Shown one piece after another: positions 6,318-13,584 of a DNA stretch of 16,012 bases. The notes under the pieces were generated by a model, which was not told the DNA's origin, ran no database searches, and was given only the letters and a program-made list of their open reading frames with translations. The position numbers were made by a program, and so were the translations under genes. Position 1 is the first letter of the stretch, and every line of letters begins with the position of its first letter. Source of the stretch: an uncultured Mediterranea sp. (GTDB lineage Bacteria > Bacteroidota > Bacteroidia > Bacteroidales > Bacteroidaceae); assembly GCA_946007445.1 (NCBI GenBank), contig CAMGAL010000015.1, forward strand, positions 1 to 16,012, written 5' to 3'.

Positions 6318-8789
6318 ATGCGACTCTCGGAACTGAAGACAGGTGAGAAAGGCGTGGTCGTGAAGGTATTGGGCCACGGAGGCTTCCGCAAGCGGATAGT
6401 AGAAATGGGATTCATCAAGGGTAAGTGCGTGGAGGTGCTGCTCAATGCCCCGCTGCGCGACCCCATCAAGTACAAGGTGATGGGCTATGAAATCTCGCTT
6501 CGGCGACAAGAGGCCGAGATGATAGAGGTCATCAGCGAGCAAGAGGCCCAGCAGACGCAGATAGGCCTGCACTACCACGGCGGCGTCACCGAGGAGGTGC
6601 GCCTCAGCGAGGAGGAGATGAAGCAGGTAGCCTTGGGCCGCCGCCGCACCATCAACATCGCCCTGGTGGGCAACCCCAACTGCGGCAAGACCTCCCTCTT
6701 CAACCTGGCCAGCGGAGCGCACGAGCATGTGGGCAACTACAGCGGAGTGACCGTCGATGCCAAGGAGGGATTCTTCGACTTCCAGGGTTACCACTTCCGC
6801 CTGGTTGACCTGCCGGGCACCTATTCGCTCTCCACCTATTCGCCCGAGGAGATCTACGTGCGCCGCCACATCATCGACCAGACGCCGGACATCGTGCTCA
6901 ACGTCGTCGATGCCAGCAACCTGGAGCGCAACCTCTACCTCTCCACCCAACTGATAGACATGAACGTGCGCATGGTCATCGCCCTCAACATGTACGACGA
7001 GCTGGAAGCCAGTGGCAACACCCTCGACTACATGAAGCTGGGCGAGCTGTTCGGCGTGCCGATGCTGCCCACTGTGGCCCGTACAGGCAGGGGCATCGAG
7101 ACCCTCTTCCACGTCATCATCGAGCTCTACGAAGGGGGCGACTTCCTCGACAAGAAGGGGAAGGTGCGCAGCGAAATCCTGAAAGACCTGCAGAACTGGC
7201 ACAAACAGTATGTGCCCGACCACGACTACGGCACCCACCGCGAGGAAGAGGAGCGTCCGAAAGGCTACTACCGCCACATCCACATCAACCACGGTCCCGA
7301 GCTGGAGCGGAGCATCGATGCCGTACAACGCGCAGTCAACCGCAACGAGCAGATTCGTCACAAGTATTCCACCCGCTTCCTCTCCATCAAGCTGCTGGAG
7401 CGCGACAAGGAGCTGGAGGAGCTGGCCGCCGGCCTGCCCAACGGGGCAGAGATTCTGCAGGTGCGCGACCGTGAAGAGGCCCGCCTGCGCAAGGCTCTGA
7501 ACGAGGAGGGTGAGCAGGCCATCACCGATGCCAAGTACGGCTTCATCTCCGGAGCCTTGAAAGAGACCTACACCGATCTGCATCGCGACACCGAGCAGAC
7601 CACCCGCGTCATCGACAGCATCGTGACCCACCGCATCTGGGGCTACCCCATCTTCTTCCTGTTTCTCTACCTGATGTTCCAGGGCACCTTCGTCTTGGGC
7701 GAATATCCCATGATGGCCATCGAGTGGATGGTGGACCAGATAGGCCAACTGCTGCAGAGCATCCTGCCCGAAGGCCCCCTGAAGGCCATGATGGTGGACG
7801 GCATTGTGGGAGGCGTGGGAGGCGTCATTGTCTTCCTGCCCAACATCCTGATTCTCTACTTCTGTATCTCATTCATGGAGGACTCGGGCTACATGGCCCT
7901 TGCCGACGTCATCATGGACTTGATCATGCAAAAGATGGGCCTGCATGGCAAGTCGTTCATCCCCCTCATCATGGGCTTCGGCTGCAACGTGCCTGCCGTT
8001 CTGGCCACGCGCACCATTGAGAACCGCAAAAGCCGGCTGGTCACCATGCTCGTCACCCCCTTGATGTCGTGCAGTGCCCGGCTGCCCATCTACATCCTCC
8101 TGACGGGTGTCTTCTTCCCCCGCCACGCCAGCCTCATCCTGCTGGCCATCTATGCCACCGGCATCCTGCTCAGCGTGCTGCTGGCCCGCCTCTTCACCCG
8201 CTTCCTGGTGCAGGGCGACGACACCCCCTTTGTCATGGAGTTGCCCCCCTATCGGATGCCGGCTGCCAAGTCCATCCTGCGCCACACTTGGGAGAAGGGA
8301 GCACAATACCTCCGCAAGATGGGTGGCATCATCATGGTGGCCTCCATCGCCATCTGGGCACTGGGTTACTACCCCAACCACGATGCCTACAGTTCGGTGG
8401 CCGAGCAGCAGGAGCACTCCTACATCGGCCGCATCGGCCATGCCATCGAGCCGGTCCTCCGTCCTCTGGGCTTCGACTGGCGACTGGGCATCGGACTCAT
8501 CTCCGGAGCCGGTGCCAAAGAATTGGTGGTCAGTACCCTGGGCGTGCTCTATGCCGACGATGGGGAAGCCGAACCCACTGCTCTGGCTGAGCGCATCCCC
8601 ATCTCACCGCTCACTGCCTTCGGCTACATGATCTTCGTGCTGATCTACTTCCCCTGCATCGCCACCTTAGCGGCCATTCGGCAGGAGAGCGGTAGCTGGC
8701 GCTGGGCTCTCTTCACGGCCGTCTATACCACCGCCTTGGCCTGGCTCATGGCCTATGCCGTGCGCTTGATAGGAGGTCTGTGGCTATGA
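6318..8789 (+). CDS. feoB: Ferrous iron transporter FeoA-FeoB fusion
   Basis: This 823-residue protein imports Fe(II) across the inner membrane. Residues about 1-75 are a complete FeoA SH3-like domain (MRLSELKTGEKG, RIVEMGFIKG), fused through a roughly 35-residue linker to FeoB. The G domain has G1 GNPNCGKTS at 118-126, G3 DLPG at 164-167 and G4 NMYD at 224-227, with the Thr-rich switch I (NYSGVTVD) between. A longer spacer (about 290-430) leads to the membrane part, whose two Gate repeats show FGCNVPAVLATR near 553 and ISGAGAKELVVSTLG near 727. FeoAB fusions are common in Bacteroidales. All key motifs are intact, so it should be active. The last four bases overlap the next small gene. No fur gene or other Feo protein is nearby, and no FeoC is expected here. 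Confidence 0.96.
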   Translation: MRLSELKTGEKGVVVKVLGHGGFRKRIVEMGFIKGKCVEVLLNAPLRDPIKYKVMGYEISLRRQEAEMIEVISEQEAQQTQIGLHYHGGVTEEVRLSEEEMKQVALGRRRTINIALVGNPNCGKTSLFNLASGAHEHVGNYSGVTVDAKEGFFDFQGYHFRLVDLPGTYSLSTYSPEEIYVRRHIIDQTPDIVLNVVDASNLERNLYLSTQLIDMNVRMVIALNMYDELEASGNTLDYMKLGELFGVPMLPTVARTGRGIETLFHVIIELYEGGDFLDKKGKVRSEILKDLQNWHKQYVPDHDYGTHREEEERPKGYYRHIHINHGPELERSIDAVQRAVNRNEQIRHKYSTRFLSIKLLERDKELEELAAGLPNGAEILQVRDREEARLRKALNEEGEQAITDAKYGFISGALKETYTDLHRDTEQTTRVIDSIVTHRIWGYPIFFLFLYLMFQGTFVLGEYPMMAIEWMVDQIGQLLQSILPEGPLKAMMVDGIVGGVGGVIVFLPNILILYFCISFMEDSGYMALADVIMDLIMQKMGLHGKSFIPLIMGFGCNVPAVLATRTIENRKSRLVTMLVTPLMSCSARLPIYILLTGVFFPRHASLILLAIYATGILLSVLLARLFTRFLVQGDDTPFVMELPPYRMPAAKSILRHTWEKGAQYLRKMGGIIMVASIAIWALGYYPNHDAYSSVAEQQEHSYIGRIGHAIEPVLRPLGFDWRLGIGLISGAGAKELVVSTLGVLYADDGEAEPTALAERIPISPLTAFGYMIFVLIYFPCIATLAAIRQESGSWRWALFTAVYTTALAWLMAYAVRLIGGLWL

Positions 8790-8923
8790 TGGATTGGCAA
8801 GAACTCGTTGTCGGGGTGGTGCTGCTGCTCTGCGGTGCATACATCGTCCATCGCATCCTGAAGCGACGCAGCGGCTGTGGCGACTGTCCGCTGCATCGTC
8901 ATTGCCGTTCGGGTCGTTCCTAA
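8786..8923 (+). CDS. FeoB-associated Cys-rich membrane protein
   Basis: A 45-residue reading frame that starts inside the last codons of feoAB (ATGA overlap; the first two codons are both ATG, so either may be used). A single membrane helix at about 7-25 is followed by a basic stretch (HRILKRR) and a Cys cluster, SGCGDCPLHRHC, with Cys31, Cys34 and Cys40 and two His, apparently on the cytoplasmic side by the positive-inside rule. Size, layout and position match the small Cys-rich proteins found directly after feoB in many bacteria. The role is not settled for the family; handling of Fe(II) at the transporter exit is the common idea. Confidence 0.85.
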   Translation: MMDWQELVVGVVLLLCGAYIVHRILKRRSGCGDCPLHRHCRSGRS

Positions 8924-8974
8924 GGAAGGATTATCTTGTATATTCACAAAATGAGCAGTAGCTGACACCGCTTC

Positions 8975-10246
8975 CTATTCCGCCAAGGCTTCTATGCCGA
9001 AGCCCAGCTGGCGGACGGCTTGCAGGAGCTGCTCCTCGTCGTAGAGGCCCTCTACCAAGGCTTGCCCGTCGGAGAGGGTCACGGTGACCTGCGTCACGCC
9101 GGCAATGGAGCGGATGGCCTGCTCCACGTGGTTGCGGCAGTGGTGGCACTCCATGCCGGTCACGTGATATCGGTGGACGTGGGGACGGACAGTGGCAGCG
9201 GCAGGAGCCGTGCGGCGAGCCTCCCAACGAGCCCGGCCGAAGGCGTGGAGCAGCAGCAGGGCCAGGAGCAGGGTGGAGCGGAGACCGAGGTAGTCGGTGC
9301 CCGGAGTGGAGGGGTGGCAGCAGTCGGCAGCCGGCGAGGCGAGGAGCGGCAGGGCAAACCACGAGGCGGGCAGCAGGTAGTCAGTAAGCAGGGCGAAGCC
9401 GATGGCACCCGTCACGATGGAGACCAGGTAGAGCCACTGCGTGCGGGCACCCATGACCTGACGGATGACTAGGATGGCGGCTGCGTTGGAGGCCGGACCG
9501 GCCATGAGCAGCACCAGGGCGGCACCGGGGGTGAGGCCCTTCAGCATCAGGGCCACGGCGATGGGGATGGAGCCGGTGGCACACAGATACATGGGGATGG
9601 AGAAGAGCAGCACGAAGAGGATGCTGAGCAGCGGATGGCCGGCAAAGTGGGCAAAGAAGCTGTCGGGCACACAGAGGGTGATGACTCCGGCCACCACCAG
9701 ACCGACGACCAGCCACTTGCCGATGTCCTGCATCATGTCCACAAAGGCGTAGCGCAGCGCCTCCACGCACTTCTGACGGAAGCTGAGGGGACGCTCCTCC
9801 GAGTGGCAGGAGCAGCCCTCGTCAGAACAGCAGCCGGATGTGCCGGGGGCCGACGGAGAGGCGGAAGCCTCCGTCTCGGGCAGCAGGCGGTCGGTGAGCC
9901 ATCCGCCAAGCAGGGCGGTGCAGAGGGCAGCCACCGGTCGCAGCAGAGCAAAGGGCCACCCCATCAGCGAGGCGGTGGCAGCGATGGAATCGACACCCGT
10001 CTGAGGGGTGGCGGTGAGGAACGAGACCACCGACCCACGCGAGGCTCCGTCGCGGCGCACCGACATGGCGGTAGGGATGACGCCGCAGGCGCTGAGGGGG
10101 AGGTGGAGCACCGAGCGGAAGCCCGGGCGGGAGAGGTAGCGACGGTAGAGACGACCGGGCACGAAGGCGTGCATGAGGCCGGCCATCAGGAAGCCCAGCA
10201 ACAGGTAGGGCGACATGGCATAAACGAGATGGAGGATTTCTTGCAT
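8975..10246 (-). CDS. SO_0444-type Cu/Zn efflux permease with C-terminal HMA domain
   Basis: This 423-residue membrane protein belongs to the DUF318 permease group related to ArsP. Two halves of about four helices each surround a Cys/His-rich loop (Cys139, Cys140, Cys145, Cys147, His148). The first half has LSACGVIPTA (Cys54) and TATPQTGVDS, the second CATGSIPIA and AGPASNAAAI, the paired signatures of this family. At the C-terminus, after an Arg/Ala-rich linker, is a heavy-metal-associated domain with GMECHHC (Cys367, Cys370), as in copper chaperones. Together these point to export of a soft metal such as Cu(I) or Zn(II) from the cytoplasm; which metal cannot be told. It is the last gene of the minus-strand run, 13 bases after thiE, and converges with the feo genes across a 51-base gap in which I see no clear terminator. 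Confidence 0.82.
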   Translation of the reverse strand: MQEILHLVYAMSPYLLLGFLMAGLMHAFVPGRLYRRYLSRPGFRSVLHLPLSACGVIPTAMSVRRDGASRGSVVSFLTATPQTGVDSIAATASLMGWPFALLRPVAALCTALLGGWLTDRLLPETEASASPSAPGTSGCCSDEGCSCHSEERPLSFRQKCVEALRYAFVDMMQDIGKWLVVGLVVAGVITLCVPDSFFAHFAGHPLLSILFVLLFSIPMYLCATGSIPIAVALMLKGLTPGAALVLLMAGPASNAAAILVIRQVMGARTQWLYLVSIVTGAIGFALLTDYLLPASWFALPLLASPAADCCHPSTPGTDYLGLRSTLLLALLLLHAFGRARWEARRTAPAAATVRPHVHRYHVTGMECHHCRNHVEQAIRSIAGVTQVTVTLSDGQALVEGLYDEEQLLQAVRQLGFGIEALAE

Positions 10247-10259
10247 GGTGGTTTGGGGG

Positions 10260-10874
10260 TTAAGTGTGATGGCAAACGTGGAGGAGCTGACGGAGGTAGC
10301 CGGTCAGCGCAGGAAGGTCGGCAGGGGTGTGGTAGCGCCCCCAGACATCGCCCAGCAGGGCGGCACCGCCGAATCCCCACTGCCGGACTTGGGGTAGGCG
10401 GCTGAGGCTGATGCCTCCCAAGGCCACTACCCGCTCGTCGATGATGCCCTCCTGCCGGGCCTGCACCAGCGCTTCGGGGGTATAGGCGGCGCGATAGCCC
10501 TGCTTGGAGATGCTGTCGAAGAGGGGACTGAGCAGCACATAGTCGAAGTGCCCTTGCGACTCGGCCACCTCGCTCAGCGAGTGGCAGGCGCGGGTCAGCC
10601 GCCCTTGATAGCCGACGGGCGGATGCGGATGGCGGCCGTTGAGGTGGATGCCTCCCAGTCCGAACCGGGCCTGCAGGGCGAAGTGGTCGTGGACGATGAG
10701 GCGGTCGTAGCAGGTCGGAGGAATGGCACGCACCAGTGCCTCCACTTCGCTTTCGGAGGCCTCGGGCTTGCGCAGGTGGACGAACGACACGCCGGCGCTC
10801 AGGCAGGCCTCGATGGCTTCGGCTTCGCCGGGCAGGAAGGTGGGGGAGGTAATCAGTATCAGCTTCATCGACAT
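10260..10874 (-). CDS. thiE: Thiamine phosphate synthase-like protein (ThiE/TenI family)
   Basis: A 204-residue TIM-barrel protein. ThiE joins HMP pyrophosphate to thiazole phosphate to make thiamine phosphate. Recognisable strand ends are VHLRKP (32-37, where classic ThiE has QLREK), GGIHLN (74-79), ACHSLSEV (96-103), DYVLLSPLFDSISK (111-124, the phosphate loop), ALGGIS (151-156) and GFGGAALLGDVW (167-178). Several positions differ from textbook ThiE: Gln to His and Glu to Lys in the first motif and a Ser-Ile-Ser loop before the lysine. This is a form I associate with Bacteroidota; whether it is a true synthase or a TenI-like partner is open. Its place three bases after thiD supports a thiamine role. 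An in-frame second ATG two codons later is an alternative start. No TPP riboswitch is seen upstream of thiD or in the run. Confidence 0.78.
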   Translation of the reverse strand: MSMKLILITSPTFLPGEAEAIEACLSAGVSFVHLRKPEASESEVEALVRAIPPTCYDRLIVHDHFALQARFGLGGIHLNGRHPHPPVGYQGRLTRACHSLSEVAESQGHFDYVLLSPLFDSISKQGYRAAYTPEALVQARQEGIIDERVVALGGISLSRLPQVRQWGFGGAALLGDVWGRYHTPADLPALTGYLRQLLHVCHHT

Positions 10875-10877
10875 GGT

Positions 10878-11684
10878 TCAGGATTGAGGAAATGGGTGTA
10901 CGAAGTGCCACAGGGGGCCGTTGCCTTGTCCGATGTGCAGCCGGCCGGCGGCTTCGATGGCTTGTGAGATGTAGCGCTTGGCGCGACTCACGGCTTGCGG
11001 CAGCGTGTCGCCCTGCGCCAGGCAGGTGGCCAGGGCTGACGAGAGGGTGCAGCCGGTGCCATGCAGGTTGGGCGAGTCGATGCGTGGTGCGGTGAAGAGG
11101 TGGTGCTGCGCTCCGTCGTAGAGCACGTCGCACATGGCACCTCCCTCCAGGTGGCCTCCTTTGACGAGGAAGGCCGTGCCGTAGGTGTGGCTCAGCGTCA
11201 GAGCCGCCTGCTTCATCTCGTCGATGGTGGCTATCGGCCTCTCCAGCAGGAGTTGCGCCTCGGGCAGGTTGGGGGTGACCAGCGTGCAGCAGGGGAAGAG
11301 CTGCCTGCGCAGCACCTCCAGTGCCTCGGCATCCATCAGCCGGTGTCCGCTGGTGGAAGCCATGACGGGGTCGAGTACCACGGGAACAGACGGATAGCCC
11401 TGCAACAGGTCTGCCAAGGTGCGGACCACGGCAGCGCTTCCCGTCATGCCTATCTTGATGGCTTGGGGACGGAGGTCAGCGAGCACGGCCTGCACCTGAG
11501 CGCCCACCACAGAGGCCTCTACGGGGGTGACGGTCTGCACGCCCAACGTGTTCTGTACGGTCAGGGCGGTGATGGCGGCAGCGGCATAGCCTCCCAGGGC
11601 CGAGATGGTCTTGATGTCGGCCTGGATGCCTGCTCCTCCCGAGGGGTCAGAACCGGCGATGCTGAGGATGACGGGTGGCCTCAT
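10878..11684 (-). CDS. thiD: Hydroxymethylpyrimidine / phosphomethylpyrimidine kinase
   Basis: A ribokinase-fold enzyme of 268 residues, normal for ThiD. It phosphorylates HMP and HMP phosphate to supply HMP pyrophosphate to ThiE. Motifs in order: GSDPSGGAGIQADIKT from residue 11 (substrate pocket), ALTVQNT, IKIGMTGS, LDPVMASTSG (104-113), VTPNLPEA (136-143), LVKGGH, and NLHGTGCTLSSALA with Cys212 in the GTGC anion hole typical of bifunctional ThiD. The start codon overlaps the ispF stop as ATGA, and thiE follows with a three-base gap. Everything expected for an active enzyme is present. Confidence 0.94.
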   Translation of the reverse strand: MRPPVILSIAGSDPSGGAGIQADIKTISALGGYAAAAITALTVQNTLGVQTVTPVEASVVGAQVQAVLADLRPQAIKIGMTGSAAVVRTLADLLQGYPSVPVVLDPVMASTSGHRLMDAEALEVLRRQLFPCCTLVTPNLPEAQLLLERPIATIDEMKQAALTLSHTYGTAFLVKGGHLEGGAMCDVLYDGAQHHLFTAPRIDSPNLHGTGCTLSSALATCLAQGDTLPQAVSRAKRYISQAIEAAGRLHIGQGNGPLWHFVHPFPQS

Positions 11685-12157
11685 CGCTCTATCAGTACGG
11701 TGGCATAGGCCGAGATGCCCTCTTCGCGGCCGGTGAAGCCCAGACGCTCGGTGGTGGTAGCCTTGATGGAGATGTCGTCGGTGTCGATGCCCATGACCTC
11801 GGCCAGCGTCTGCTGCATGGCAGGGATGTGGGCCTTCAGCTTGGGTCGTTCAGCACAGACGGTGGCGTCGATGTTACCCACTTGATAGCCCTTCTCGCCA
11901 ATCAGCTCAACGGTGCGGCTCAGCAGTACCTTGCTGTCGATGCCGGCAAAGTCGGCCGAGGTGTCGGGGAAGTGGTAGCCGATGTCGCGCAGGTTGGCGG
12001 CACCCAGCAGGGCGTCGCAGATGGCATGTATCAGCACGTCGGCATCGCTGTGTCCCAACAGGCCGTGACTGTGCTCCAGGCGGATGCCGCCCAGCCAGAG
12101 CTCGCGCCCTTCCACCAGGCGGTGTACGTCGTATCCGAATCCTACTCTTATCTTCAT
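11681..12157 (-). CDS. ispF: 2-C-methyl-D-erythritol 2,4-cyclodiphosphate synthase
   Basis: A 158-residue enzyme, standard IspF length. It cyclises CDP-methylerythritol 2-phosphate with loss of CMP, a middle step of the MEP isoprenoid pathway, and works as a cytoplasmic trimer. Metal ligands are visible as Asp10 and His12 in FGYDVHR and His44 in HSDADVLIHA. The C-terminal ATTTERLGFTGREEGI carries the Thr and Glu that bind the cytidine and diphosphate side. It is preceded by a 48-base gap after the FAH gene, the largest inside this minus-strand run, and overlaps thiD by four bases. Thiamine diphosphate is the cofactor of DXS, the first MEP enzyme, and DXP also feeds thiazole synthesis, so co-transcription with thiD and thiE makes metabolic sense. 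Confidence 0.96.
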   Translation of the reverse strand: MKIRVGFGYDVHRLVEGRELWLGGIRLEHSHGLLGHSDADVLIHAICDALLGAANLRDIGYHFPDTSADFAGIDSKVLLSRTVELIGEKGYQVGNIDATVCAERPKLKAHIPAMQQTLAEVMGIDTDDISIKATTTERLGFTGREEGISAYATVLIER

Positions 12158-12205
12158 GTTCTACAGGTCTTTTATGATTGGAAAGTGTTGGCAGTGAGTG
12201 TGGGG

Positions 12206-12811
12206 TCAGCGCACGTGGAAGTCGAGCACCAGGCGTTCGCCCAAATAGCCTTCGAAGTGCTGGCCGATGGCGGCGGGTCCTATGCCGCAGAGGGGCGAGC
12301 CGGTGAAGAGCAGGTCGCCCATCTTGACGGTCATGAAGCGGCTCACGTAGGCCAGGGTGTCGTCCACGCGGTGAATCATCTCGGAGGTGTCTCCCTGGCA
12401 GACGCAGCAGCCGTCAATGCAGAGCCGGAAGGGGAGCGACTGCACGTTGCCGCCCAGCTCGTCGAGGGGGACAAAGGTGCCCAAGGTGGCGGAGTTGTCG
12501 AACGCCTTGCTCAGCTCCCACGACCAGCCTTGCTGCAGCAGCCGGGCTTGCAGGTCGCGGGCGGTCCAGTCGATGCCTAACGTCACCTCCCGATAGTAGC
12601 GGGAGGCAAACCGGGGGGCGATGCACTTGCCCAAGCGGTCGATACGAACCACGACAGAGAGTTCATACTCCACCTGCTGCGAAAAGTCGGGCAGGAAGAA
12701 GGGCTTGCCGTCGCGCAGCAGCGTAGAGTCGGGTTTGAGGCTGAGGAGGGGCTCGTCGGCCGCACTGGCCGGGAAGCCGGGATAGTTGTGGCCTACAGCT
12801 AATATCTTCAT
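12206..12811 (-). CDS. Fumarylacetoacetate hydrolase family protein
   Basis: A 201-residue protein of the FAH superfamily, close to the short single-domain form. The metal site shows as VEYELSVVV (Glu48 and Glu50) and GIDWTARDLQ (Asp81), with Lys102 in ELSKAFDNSA as the usual active-site lysine, and GDLLFTGSP near the C-terminus. Members hydrolyse or decarboxylate acylpyruvates and oxaloacetate-like substrates with Mg or Mn; the substrate cannot be named here. Its ATG overlaps the rex stop (ATGA), so it was probably translated by coupling to rex; the broken rex may therefore lower its expression. The frame stays open far upstream through rex, but the family N-terminus (MKILAVGHNY) fixes the start. 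Confidence 0.87.
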   Translation of the reverse strand: MKILAVGHNYPGFPASAADEPLLSLKPDSTLLRDGKPFFLPDFSQQVEYELSVVVRIDRLGKCIAPRFASRYYREVTLGIDWTARDLQARLLQQGWSWELSKAFDNSATLGTFVPLDELGGNVQSLPFRLCIDGCCVCQGDTSEMIHRVDDTLAYVSRFMTVKMGDLLFTGSPLCGIGPAAIGQHFEGYLGERLVLDFHVR

Positions 12812-13473
12812 TCTTCTGATTTTTGGTTGTTGGCGTTCAGACGGTTGAACATCACGGCCAGGTGGGCGTAGAGCGAGGTGTTCTGCACCACGATGTGCTC
12901 CGGCACGCGGATGCGGAAGGGGGTAAAGTTCCACACGGCCTTGATGCCTCCCGCCACCATCTGGTCGGTGACGCGCTGGGCTATCTCGATGGGGACGGTC
13001 AGCACGCCGATTTTCACGCCATACTGCTGCCGCTTCTGGGCGAACTCGTCGGTGTGGTAGATGGGGATGCCGTTGAGCGTGGTGCCCACCAGGGCAGGGT
13101 TGATGTCGAAAGCGGCCACAATCTTCAGCCCGAAGTGGCTGAGACCCGTGTCGTGCAGCAGGGCACCTCCCAGGCTGCCCACACCGAACAGGAAGGCGGA
13201 GTGGCTGCCCGTAAAGCCCAGGAAATCTTCCAGCACGGCAATCAGCGCATCGACCTCTTAGCGACGGCGGGTGCGCCGCGTCCAGGGTACAACCGACAAT
13301 TCCTTCGCAATCTGTGAGGCGTCGATGCTGGTTTCCTTGGATATCTGGGTGGAGGAGACATATCGCTCTCCTCTCTGCTTCAGCAACTTGACGTTGGACA
13401 GATACCAAGGCAACCGGCGGAGGGTCGGTTCGGGAACATTGGTAAAATCCTTGACTGTCTGCGTACTGTTCAT
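12808..13473 (-). pseudogene. rex: Redox-sensing transcriptional repressor Rex, interrupted in the wing
   Basis: Codons 1-71 give a winged-helix start (VPEPTLRRLPWYL, SSTQISKE, IDASQIAKELS), then codon 72 is TAA (13258-13260). In the same frame the rest of Rex follows: EVDALIAVLEDFLGF, the Rossmann fold AFLFGVGSLGGALL that binds NAD(H), IPIEIAQ-type helices and NTSLYAHLAVMFNRLN. Rex senses the NADH/NAD ratio and represses fermentation genes. In the Rex family the stretch between 'LS' and 'EVDA' is 12 residues forming the DNA-binding wing (pattern ending RTRVGY); here the same 12 codons read VVPWTRRTRRR-stop, so only V and RTR are kept. The upstream 71 codons cannot make a redox sensor alone, and the downstream part has no good start (only GTG at 13236). 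Likely a pseudogene; a sequence error or stop readthrough is possible. Confidence 0.85.
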
Positions 13474-13499
13474 GTTGTTTTCTTTCGTTTTCAGGCCTG

Positions 13500-13507
13500 C
13501 AAAATTA
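13500..13507 (-). promoter_or_regulatory. Bacteroidota -7 box upstream of rex
   Basis: Read on the minus strand this is TAATTTTG, a perfect TAnnTTTG match, 26 bases before the rex ATG. It would give a leader of roughly 20 bases. No clear -33 TTTG is seen. Confidence 0.45.
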
Positions 13508-13530
13508 CTCTTTTTCTCCCAATATGCGTC

Positions 13531-13540
13531 ATGAATTCAT
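13531..13540. promoter_or_regulatory. Ten-base palindrome between the divergent promoters
   Basis: ATGAATTCAT is a perfect palindrome located where the -33 regions of both the rex and the SUI1 promoters would fall. It could be an operator shared by the divergent genes. It does not resemble the known Rex operator pattern (TTGT, gap, ACAA), and a ten-base palindrome can occur by chance. Confidence 0.25.
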
Positions 13541-13550
13541 AGAAAAAACG

Positions 13551-13558
13551 TATTTTTG
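13551..13558 (+). promoter_or_regulatory. Bacteroidota -7 box upstream of the SUI1 gene
   Basis: TATTTTTG is a perfect TAnnTTTG match, 26 bases before the ATG at 13585, mirroring the box for rex on the other strand. No clear -33 TTTG is present. Confidence 0.5.
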
Positions 13559-13584
13559 GCACCCGTAAACAGAAAATACCTACC

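Noticed and set aside
6150..7748. 532-codon open frame antisense to feoAB
   Set aside because: It mirrors feoAB codon structure, has no recognisable domain and no sign of its own start region. Similar long antisense frames opposite metY (2053-3348) and the HhH gene (4206-5609) were dropped for the same reason.
8936..8949. TTGT-six bases-ACAA, resembling half of a Rex operator
   Set aside because: The spacing is shorter than the usual Rex site and it lies between two convergent gene ends, where no promoter is expected.
13258..13293. Invertible switch in the rex wing
   Set aside because: Reading the patch reversed removes the stop and brings back a few residues (G, R, G, Y) in register, but no inverted repeats flank it, no recombinase is near, and most wing residues are still wrong. 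Long reads could settle it.
12812..13408. Long open frame upstream of the FAH gene on the minus strand
   Set aside because: It reads through rex in a wrong frame with Arg/Pro/Gly-rich sequence; FAH proteins begin at the ATG at 12811.
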